Shown: piece by piece, positions 56,617-64,000 of the stretch
Layout: each line of letters starts with the position of its first letter
Position numbering within the stretch: the stretch's first letter is position 1
Assembly (NCBI RefSeq): GCF_002632465.1
Contig: NZ_NIBS01000012.1
Coordinates: 54,985-118,984 of the forward strand
Length of the DNA stretch: 64,000 nucleotides
Source: Xenorhabdus budapestensis
GTDB taxonomy: Bacteria > Pseudomonadota > Gammaproteobacteria > Enterobacterales > Enterobacteriaceae
Direction of reading: 5' to 3'
The notes under the pieces: model-generated
The model's database searches: none
Told to the model about the DNA's origin: nothing
Seen by the model: the letters and a program-made list of their open reading frames with translations, nothing else
Position numbers and translations under genes: made by a program

Positions 56617-59600
56617 TTAACCTAACTGTTTACGTGCATTGCGGAAAATACGCATCCACGGGCTATCTTCTCCCCACTCTTTGGGATGCCAGGAGTTACT
56701 GACAGTACGGAATACCCTTTCAGGATGTGGCATCATCACAGTAACCCGACCATCAAAGCTGGTGACAGAAGTGATCCCTTCAGCGGAACCATTGGGGTTT
56801 GCAGGATAATTTTCTGTCGCCTGACCATAGTTATCCACAAATTGCATTGCAACCTGCTGGTGTTTTTTCAATTCAGTCAAACTCAGGCTGTTTCTGAACT
56901 CTACCTGACCTTCACCATGGGCAACCGCAATTGGCAAACGGGAACCGGCCATGCCCTGCAAGAATAATGAAGGGCTGTCCACAACTTCAACCAGACTGAA
57001 ACGAGCTTCATAACGTTCTGAACGGTTACGTACAAAACGAGGCCAATGTTCGGTGCCTGGGATCAGCTCATGCAGGTTAGAAATCATCTGGCAGCCATTA
57101 CATACACCAAGAGATAACGTATCCGGTCTTGCAAAGAAGTTCGCAAAATCGTCACGTACCCGTGAATTAAACAGAATGGATTTTGCCCAACCTTCACCTG
57201 CACCAAGGACATCCCCATATGAAAAGCCACCACAGGCTACCAATGTCTGGAACTGTGCCAGAGTGATACGTCCACTCAACAAATCACTCATATGGACATC
57301 CACGGCTTCAAAACCTGCACGATGGAATGCTGCCGCCATTTCAACATGGGAGTTAACTCCCTGTTCACGCAATACAGCAACTCGCGGACGTACTTGTTTC
57401 GATATGTAACAAGCCGCAATGTCCTCTGCCAGGTCAAAGGATAATTTCACATTCAGGCCGGGATCGCTCACATTCTGTTTTGCCTGATGTTCTTGATCAG
57501 CGCATTCAGGATTATCACGCAGACGTTGCATCTGCCAGGTTGTTTCTGCCCACCATAAACGCAATGTACTACGATTTTGACGATAAACTTCCATATTGTT
57601 GCTGGAGATCACAAAATCATCTCCCGCCTTAGCCTTACCTAAATAGTGTAAGCATTCACTCAGGCCATAATCAGCTAACAGCTCTTCAATCTGCTGTCTG
57701 TCTGTTTCACGAACCTGAATCACCGCCCCTAATTCTTCACTAAACAGTGCCCCCAGGATATCTTCATCAAATGCGCTGATATCGGCATGCAGACTACAGT
57801 GTCCCGCAAATGCCATCTCTGCCAATGTCACCAGCAGACCACCATCAGAACGGTCGTGATAAGCCAGCAGTTTTTGTTCTGCAATCAACTGTTGGATCGC
57901 CTTAAAGAAGTTAGCAAGTTGTTCCGTACTGCGAACATCTGCAGTTTTATCACCAAGCTGGCGATAAACCTGAGCCAATGCCGTCCCTCCCAGTGCATTT
58001 TGTCCCTGTCCCAGATCAATCAGCAGTAATGCATTATCATCATCGGTAGACAATTCTGGCGTGACAGTACAACGAACATCCTCCACCCGTGCAAACGCAC
58101 TGATAACTAATGAAAGCGGAGCTGTCATTGCACGCTCTTCACCATCCTGAATCCAGCAAGTTTTCATCGACATGGAATCTTTACCGACAGGTATAGTCAG
58201 GCCCAACGCAGGACATAATTCCTCACCTATCGCCTTCACCGCCGCATACAATCCGGCATCTTCTCCGGCATGACCTGATGCTGACATCCAGTTCGCTGAC
58301 AGTTTTACCCGCTTCAAATCCTGTACATAAGCCGATGCAATATTAGTCAACGCTTCCCCGACAGCCATACGTGCTGATGCAGCAAAGTCCAACAGAGCAA
58401 CAGGAGCACGTTCTCCCATCGACATAGCTTCACCATAATAGCTATCCAGACTGGCTGTTGTGACTGCGCAATCTGCAACAGGGATCTGCCATGGCCCAAC
58501 CATCTGGTCTCTCGCTACCATGCCTGTTATTGAACGATCGCCTATGGTAATCAAGAATGTTTTCTCTGCCACTGCGGGTAAATGCAGAACGCGTTTTACC
58601 GCTTCGGCCAAATCAATACTTGCGCGCTCCAGCCCTTTACCCTGTGCTTTTAGTGAATTTACATTTTTCAGCATTTTTGGTGTGTTGCCGAGCAGAACAT
58701 CCAACGGTATATCAATTGGCTGGTTATCAAAATGATTGTCGTTCAATAGCAGGTGACGTTCTTCCGTCGCTTCACCGATTACTGCGTACGGAGCACGCTC
58801 ACGCCGACAAATATCCTCGAACAGGGTAAGCTGTTCCGGTGCGACAGCTAATACGTAACGCTCCTGAGATTCATTGCACCACACCTGCAATGGAGTCATA
58901 CCCGGTTCATCATTGAGGATATTGCGCAGCTCAAAACGGCCTCCTCGTCCTCCATCACTGACTAATTCAGGCATCGCATTTGATAAGCCACCCGCACCAA
59001 CATCATGGATAAACAAAATAGGGTTCTTGCGGCCAAGCTGCCAACAACTGTCGATAACTTCCTGACAACGACGTTCCATTTCTGCGTTATCGCGCTGTAC
59101 AGAGGCAAAATCCAGCTCCGCATCAGATTGGCCCGATGTCATTGAAGAAGCGGCTCCACCACCCAGACCAATATTCATGCTTGGGCCACCCAGTACAATC
59201 AATTTGGCTCCGACAGGGATCTCCCCTTTCTGGATATGCTCTTCACGAATATTTCCGATTCCCCCGGCCAGCATGATCGGTTTATGGTAGCCACGTAATT
59301 CTGCGCCGTTATGGGATTCCACTTTCTCTTCATATGTTCTGAAATACCCCAACAATGCCGGGCGGCCAAATTCATTATTGAATGCCGCTCCGCCCAAAGG
59401 GCCTTCTAACATGATATCCAGTGCGCTGACAATCCGTTCAGGCTTACCAAACTCTTCTTCCCACGGTTGTTCAAATCCGGGGATTTTCAGGTTCGAGACG
59501 GAAAAACCAATCAACCCGGCCTTAGGTTTTGCTCCCCGTCCTGTTGCTCCTTCATCACGGATTTCCCCGCCAGATCCTGTCGCCGCTCCCGGCCAGGGAG

Positions 59601-60531
59601 AAATTGCTGTCGGATGGTTATGTGTTTCGACTTTCATCAAAATATGGGCAGGTTCCTGGTGATAACCATATATTCCCTTTTCAGGATCAGGGAAAAATCG
59701 CCCTACCTGAGAACCTTCCATTACCGCGGCGTTGTCTTTATAAGCAGAGAAAACATGATCCGGTGTCTGTTCAAAGGTATTTTTAATCATTTTAAACAGA
59801 GAATTTGGTTGTTCCTGCCCATCAATCACCCAATCTGCATTGAAAATTTTGTGGCGACAATGTTCAGAATTCGCCTGTGCGAACATGTAGAGTTCAACAT
59901 CAGTCGGATTACGTCCTAATTTCTGGAAAGCTTGTAACAGATAATCAATTTCATCCGCTGCCAGCGCTAATCCCAACTCAACATTGGCAGATTCCAATGC
60001 AGTCCGCCCTGATTGCAAAATATCAATTTGCTTCAATGGCGCAGGCGTCTGGTGAGAAAACAGTGCCTCAGCCTGTTCAAACTGGGTAAACACACTTTCC
60101 ATCATGCGATCGTGCAATAATGCAGACAGCGCCTGCCGCTGTTTGTCATCCATTGCCTTTCCGTGGATGTTATTCTGGGTAACATCACATTGGATATAGT
60201 AGGCAATCCCTCTTTCCAAACGGACAATCTGTTTCAGTCCGCAATTGTGAATTATCTCTGTCGCTTTTGATGACCATGGCGATATTGTCCCTGGCCGGGG
60301 AGTGACTAAAAACAGTTGACCTTTAGGTTCATGTTCAGCTAAAGAAGGGCCATATTTTAGTAGTCTGCTTAATTTTTCCTTTTCTTCTACTGTAAGAGGT
60401 GAATTTATTTCTGCAAAGTGCACATATTCTGCATAAATTGCTGCCACAGGAAGCTGCTGAGCTTGACACTGGGAAAGGAGCTTAGTAATACGAAACGCTG
60501 ATAAAGCGGGCGAGCCACGCAGAATTTCCAT
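56617..60531 (-). CDS. purL: Phosphoribosylformylglycinamidine synthase
   Basis: The 1304-residue enzyme is the long, single-chain form that converts FGAR to FGAM in purine synthesis. It has the AIR-synthase-like domains ([46 protein letters not shown]) and a C-terminal glutaminase with [12 protein letters not shown] (Cys) and AHGEGQ (His). ATG 60531 ([15 protein letters not shown]) is chosen by match to E. coli; the ORF is open to 60594. A PurR box lies 85 bp upstream. Confidence 0.97.
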   Translation of the reverse strand: MEILRGSPALSAFRITKLLSQCQAQQLPVAAIYAEYVHFAEINSPLTVEEKEKLSRLLKYGPSLAEHEPKGQLFLVTPRPGTISPWSSKATEIIHNCGLKQIVRLERGIAYYIQCDVTQNNIHGKAMDDKQRQALSALLHDRMMESVFTQFEQAEALFSHQTPAPLKQIDILQSGRTALESANVELGLALAADEIDYLLQAFQKLGRNPTDVELYMFAQANSEHCRHKIFNADWVIDGQEQPNSLFKMIKNTFEQTPDHVFSAYKDNAAVMEGSQVGRFFPDPEKGIYGYHQEPAHILMKVETHNHPTAISPWPGAATGSGGEIRDEGATGRGAKPKAGLIGFSVSNLKIPGFEQPWEEEFGKPERIVSALDIMLEGPLGGAAFNNEFGRPALLGYFRTYEEKVESHNGAELRGYHKPIMLAGGIGNIREEHIQKGEIPVGAKLIVLGGPSMNIGLGGGAASSMTSGQSDAELDFASVQRDNAEMERRCQEVIDSCWQLGRKNPILFIHDVGAGGLSNAMPELVSDGGRGGRFELRNILNDEPGMTPLQVWCNESQERYVLAVAPEQLTLFEDICRRERAPYAVIGEATEERHLLLNDNHFDNQPIDIPLDVLLGNTPKMLKNVNSLKAQGKGLERASIDLAEAVKRVLHLPAVAEKTFLITIGDRSITGMVARDQMVGPWQIPVADCAVTTASLDSYYGEAMSMGERAPVALLDFAASARMAVGEALTNIASAYVQDLKRVKLSANWMSASGHAGEDAGLYAAVKAIGEELCPALGLTIPVGKDSMSMKTCWIQDGEERAMTAPLSLVISAFARVEDVRCTVTPELSTDDDNALLLIDLGQGQNALGGTALAQVYRQLGDKTADVRSTEQLANFFKAIQQLIAEQKLLAYHDRSDGGLLVTLAEMAFAGHCSLHADISAFDEDILGALFSEELGAVIQVRETDRQQIEELLADYGLSECLHYLGKAKAGDDFVISSNNMEVYRQNRSTLRLWWAETTWQMQRLRDNPECADQEHQAKQNVSDPGLNVKLSFDLAEDIAACYISKQVRPRVAVLREQGVNSHVEMAAAFHRAGFEAVDVHMSDLLSGRITLAQFQTLVACGGFSYGDVLGAGEGWAKSILFNSRVRDDFANFFARPDTLSLGVCNGCQMISNLHELIPGTEHWPRFVRNRSERYEARFSLVEVVDSPSLFLQGMAGSRLPIAVAHGEGQVEFRNSLSLTELKKHQQVAMQFVDNYGQATENYPANPNGSAEGITSVTSFDGRVTVMMPHPERVFRTVSNSWHPKEWGEDSPWMRIFRNARKQLG

Positions 60532-60616
60532 AGTAATAGGTTCTCTCATCTTAGAAGCAAAGCCTGACTGATGCCTTAGGGGAAACGCCGACATTATAGA
60601 GGAATGTTTTCTCTGA

Positions 60617-60632
60617 CGAAACCGTTTGCGTG
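60617..60632. promoter_or_regulatory. PurR operator upstream of purL
   Basis: ACGAAACCGTTTGCGT matches the PurR consensus at 14 of 16 positions. It predicts repression of purL by hypoxanthine/guanine. Confidence 0.8.
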
Positions 60633-60796
60633 AGCGTTAATTAATCTAACAACACATTCAATGAATTTTTAAAATTGGTTCAATAGGGTTGCAGATCTCA
60701 ATTTTGTTGCGCAAAATTCCCGATTACTGGAAATTTAACCATGCTATTATCTGACATTTCATACGGAGCCTAACCGTACTGACGAGAGATAACTAT

Positions 60797-62257
60797 TTGA
60801 AAAATATCAAGATAAATTATTTTGTCATCGTCATTATCACGCTCCTCTCTGCCACAATCATTGGTCTCAACATTAGCTGGCCTAATAAACAGCAGGAGCA
60901 GATAAACAGGATCTTGGCACGGGGAGAACTTCGGGTGAGCACCATCAGTTCTCCTCTGATTTCACTTAATGATAAAAATGAACCAGTAGGATTTGATTAT
61001 GACTTAACCAAACGATTTGCTGACTATCTGGGTGTCAAACTGAGTATTAAGTTTCGTTCTAATATTAGCCAGCTTTTTGATGACTTAAACACTGATAAAG
61101 CCGATTTTTTAGCCGCCGGTCTTATCTATAACAGAGAAAGACTCGACCAAACACGGACTGGCCCAGCCTATTATTCAGTATCCCAACAATTGGTTTATCG
61201 CAAAGGTACAGCGCGCCCACGTTCTTTTACTGATTTAAAAGGCTCACTGGTTGTCACCGCCGGCTCTGCCCATGTCAGTGAACTAAAACAGTGGAAAGAA
61301 AAATCTTATCCTGATTTAACCTGGGAAGAATCGTCACATCACAATACCCAGCACTTGCTTGAACAAGTATCTGAAGGAAAAGTTGACTATACGATCAGCG
61401 ATTCAATCAGCCTTGCTTTGCAACAGCGTATCCATCCCAATCTGGCTATCGCTTTTGATGTCAGTGAAGATAAGCCATTAACCTGGTATTTGAAGCGTAA
61501 TGATGACTATAGCCTCTACTCAGCAATGCTGGATTTTTTCAACATGCTGACTGAAAACCATATAACGCCACGGCTGGAAGAAAAATATTTCAGCCATATT
61601 GGCTCGTTCGATTACTTTGACACTATCTCATTCATTCGTGCAATTAATAACTTATTGCCAACATATCAGCCTATTTTTGCGAAATACGCGGATTCTCTCG
61701 ACTGGCAATTAGTTGCAGCTATCGCATGGCAGGAATCACATTGGGATCCACAAGCAACTTCTCCCACAGGCGTTCGTGGCATGATGATGCTGACCCGCCC
61801 AACAGCAGAATGGGCGGGAGTCAAAGACCGTCTTGATCCGGACGAGAGTGTGAAAGGGGGAATGGCTTATCTGCATTACCTGATGGCTCGTTTGCCGGAT
61901 ACTATTCCCGAAGATGAGAGAATTTGGTTCGCATTAGCCGCTTATAATATGGGGTATGGACATATTCTTGACGCTCGAAAATTAACAACCATGCAAAAAG
62001 GTGACCCTGACCGCTGGATGGACGTTAAATCACTCATTCCTCTATTAAGTAAGAAAAAATACTATGCCAATACCACATATGGTTATGCACGCGGTTATGA
62101 GGCTTATCGCTACGTCGAAAATATTCGTCGTTATTACCAAAGCTTAGAAGGGTATCTGAGAGCACAAAACAACCGCAACAAGGCAGAAAAGCCTAATATG
62201 CCCACTGAGAAACCCACCGTCAGCAACCCTGATAATACAAATGAGAATGCTTTGTAA
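60797..62257 (+). CDS. mltF: Membrane-bound lytic murein transglycosylase F
   Basis: The 486-residue enzyme has an N-terminal hydrophobic signal/anchor ([19 protein letters not shown]), a solute-binding-protein-like regulatory domain ([16 protein letters not shown]) and a C-terminal SLT domain with the catalytic Glu in [18 protein letters not shown]. It cleaves peptidoglycan at the outer membrane. It is divergent from purL and convergent with tadA, as in E. coli. The first codon is read as TTG: the sequence before LKNIKINYF is TTG, preceded by GAGAGATAAC. Confidence 0.93.
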   Translation: MKNIKINYFVIVIITLLSATIIGLNISWPNKQQEQINRILARGELRVSTISSPLISLNDKNEPVGFDYDLTKRFADYLGVKLSIKFRSNISQLFDDLNTDKADFLAAGLIYNRERLDQTRTGPAYYSVSQQLVYRKGTARPRSFTDLKGSLVVTAGSAHVSELKQWKEKSYPDLTWEESSHHNTQHLLEQVSEGKVDYTISDSISLALQQRIHPNLAIAFDVSEDKPLTWYLKRNDDYSLYSAMLDFFNMLTENHITPRLEEKYFSHIGSFDYFDTISFIRAINNLLPTYQPIFAKYADSLDWQLVAAIAWQESHWDPQATSPTGVRGMMMLTRPTAEWAGVKDRLDPDESVKGGMAYLHYLMARLPDTIPEDERIWFALAAYNMGYGHILDARKLTTMQKGDPDRWMDVKSLIPLLSKKKYYANTTYGYARGYEAYRYVENIRRYYQSLEGYLRAQNNRNKAEKPNMPTEKPTVSNPDNTNENAL

Positions 62258-62279
62258 CTCTTTATGATGCTTTCTGCTG

Positions 62280-62804
<525 letters not shown>

Positions 62805-62831
62805 TTATACCTATTCATTATTAATGTTGGT

Positions 62832-63476
62832 TTATTCAGCCTGAATTTCGTCAAAGAAATCGTTCAGGAATTGTTCCATGCGTTTTGTTCTTTCATAAGC
62901 CATTTGCTTGCCTGTAGCCGTCTGAAAACCAGCTTCTATTTTAAATAATTTAGTATAAAAATGATCAACAGCATAAGCGCGATCATTATATTCACGCTGC
63001 TTTGCCAAAGGATCATAAGTTTCATACAACCCTGAACGCATACGCCCTGCCGTATAAAAACAGCGAGCAACTCCCATCATTCCTATAGAATCCAGCCGAT
63101 CAGCATCCTGTACAATTTGGGCTTCCAGTGTTGTTGGTGTTAATCCAGCAGAGAAGCTATGCGCTTCAATGGCATGGCAAACAGCAGCAATATCTTCTTC
63201 ACTCCATCCGAGATCTTTTAATATTAAGGCTGCTTTATCTGCGGCCATGCGAGAGGCTAAATGTCGGTTCGGATCGTTTTTCTCAACATTAACGCAATCA
63301 TGTAATAAAACCGCAGCAAAAACTAACTGCAAATTCCCGCATTCTGCTTCACAAATTTTTTTAGCGTTTTTCCAAACCCGATACAAATGAGCAATATCAT
63401 GGGCACCATCATCACCTTCTATCGCGACAGGTAAAATCCGTTGGGCTAAATCGTCAAACGGTGAAAAAGATAACAT
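62832..63476 (-). CDS. HD-domain phosphohydrolase, YedJ-like
   Basis: The 214-residue protein has an HD domain: GAHDIAHLYRVW, LLHDCVNVEKND (the HD pair), HAIEAHSFSAG and IVQDADRLDSIG. E. coli YedJ is similar in order and length (231). Substrate is unknown; nucleotide hydrolysis is likely for the fold. ATG 63476 is preferred to 63512, since AGAG lies 10 nt before it and no ribosome-binding site is seen before the other. Confidence 0.88.
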   Translation of the reverse strand: MLSFSPFDDLAQRILPVAIEGDDGAHDIAHLYRVWKNAKKICEAECGNLQLVFAAVLLHDCVNVEKNDPNRHLASRMAADKAALILKDLGWSEEDIAAVCHAIEAHSFSAGLTPTTLEAQIVQDADRLDSIGMMGVARCFYTAGRMRSGLYETYDPLAKQREYNDRAYAVDHFYTKLFKIEAGFQTATGKQMAYERTKRMEQFLNDFFDEIQAE

Positions 63477-63808
63477 TGCTAAAATCTCTGAATAAATGAA
63501 TGGAAAGAGCATTTTAACAAAAAACGATCAGAACAAAATGAAGTTTGATAATTAAGAGATCTTTTCCTAACATAACTGATCGATTGCATATAGGCCATAG
63601 CGCATAATGAGCAACTTGTATGTTCGGTTTGCTTTTAAAATCGTTGCATAGTGTAGTACCGGATGGCTGGATGACAGTAGCAACTTTGACCATGAGCCAG
63701 TAAGACAGATTTTGCAGCAGCCATTCATCCTCAGTATATCGAACAGTATCTCTGGCACCGGCTGTACGGGTAGCCCGCATTAACAAGGTTGATAACCGGA
63801 GGAGCTTT
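63477..63808. other. Non-coding region before the IS110-type gene, possible element left end
   Basis: About 330 bp with no supported ORF. Part of it is likely the left end of the IS110 element. In the IS110 group the bridge RNA that guides the recombinase is encoded upstream of the gene. Partial inverted matches (GGATGGCTGGATGA against CAGCCATTCATCC, about 63662-63731) suggest folding. The outer boundary is not visible. Confidence 0.35.
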
Positions 63809-64000
63809 ATGGAACAGGTTTATTATTGTGGTATTGATATCGCTAAAAGTCAGTTTGATTGCGCAATTCGCCTGAATAATGGGAAGTATAAAGATAAAGT
63901 AACGCGATGCTCGACTTTAACATCCTATAACGTTGGCTTGTTGAAGCCAGTCGCGTTGACTTTTACCTTGTTTAAAATTGGCAAAAATACCCAACGTGTG
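63809..64000 (+). mobile_element. IS110-family transposase, 5' end; possibly disrupted
   Basis: ATG 63809 follows a strong GGAGGAG ribosome-binding site. The first ~30 residues, MEQVYYCGIDIAKSQFDCAI then RLNNGKYKDKV, match the RuvC-like DEDD N-terminus of IS110 transposases (GIDIAK with the first Asp). From about residue 33 the reading (TRCSTLTSYNVGLL) no longer resembles the family, although the frame stays open to the window edge. The DNA after about 63905 may be a breakpoint or an insertion. Only 64 codons are present. Confidence 0.6.

Noticed and set aside
63514..63786. 90-codon minus-strand ORF before the IS110 gene
   Set aside because: It has no ribosome-binding site or family resemblance and probably lies in the non-coding left end of the element.

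Overview
The window is chromosomal DNA of a low-GC gammaproteobacterium of the order Enterobacterales. From about 7.3 kb to 63.5 kb the backbone follows the Escherichia coli gene order closely: cysM-cysAWT, yfeY, ypeA, hemF, then der-bamB-yfgM-hisS-ispG-rodZ-rlmN-ndk-pbpC-yfhM-sseB-pepB-iscX-fdx-hscAB-iscAUSR-trmJ, suhB, hcaT, glyA, hmp, glnB, glrRGK, glmY, purL, mltF, tadA. A nonribosomal peptide synthetase locus, tandem protealysin-like proteases and dispersed palindromic repeats point to Xenorhabdus or Photorhabdus (Morganellaceae). The genus is an inference; no rRNA is present to settle it.

Region 1 (1-6.7 kb, minus strand) is the first part of a secondary-metabolite operon. In transcription order it holds a free-standing carrier protein, an acyl-CoA-dehydrogenase-like flavoenzyme, a free-standing adenylation domain whose pocket residues read as serine, and a large NRPS (C-A-T-next domain) that runs off the left edge and whose A domain reads as asparagine. 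The first three form a seryl-carrier oxidation cassette of the kind known from aminomalonyl/hydroxymalonyl extender pathways. A 640-bp AT-rich gap separates them from cysM.

Region 2 (7.3-14.3 kb) carries sulfate/thiosulfate uptake (cysTWA) and cysteine synthase B, but the binding-protein gene cysP is missing; a 62-codon signal-peptide-like ORF lies in its place. yfeY, a small secreted hypothetical, ypeA and hemF follow. Region 3 (14.3-17.4 kb, plus strand) has two tandem M4 metalloproteases of protealysin/PrtS type, followed by a third small gene that encodes only the protease propeptide.

Region 4 (17.4-46.8 kb) is housekeeping: GTPase Der, the BAM lipoprotein BamB, YfgM, HisRS, IspG, RodZ, a shortened PilW-like lipoprotein, RlmN, Ndk, the PBP1C/alpha-2-macroglobulin pair, a shortened SseB, PepB, the complete ISC iron-sulfur operon with IscR-type sites at its promoter, TrmJ, SuhB and an HcaT-type transporter. 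A family of about 45-75 bp palindromes (TATACCC...GGGTATA) lies in several of the gaps, including inside the isc operon between hscB and hscA.

Region 5 (46.9-64 kb) has glyA (PurR box upstream), hmp (NsrR-type site), nadE-glnB, and the glrK-glrG-glrR two-component operon beside its likely target, the small RNA gene glmY, with a sigma-54 promoter and three GlrR boxes. purL (PurR box), mltF, tadA and an HD-domain hydrolase follow. The right edge enters an IS110-family transposase gene preceded by a non-coding region that could hold a bridge-RNA gene.
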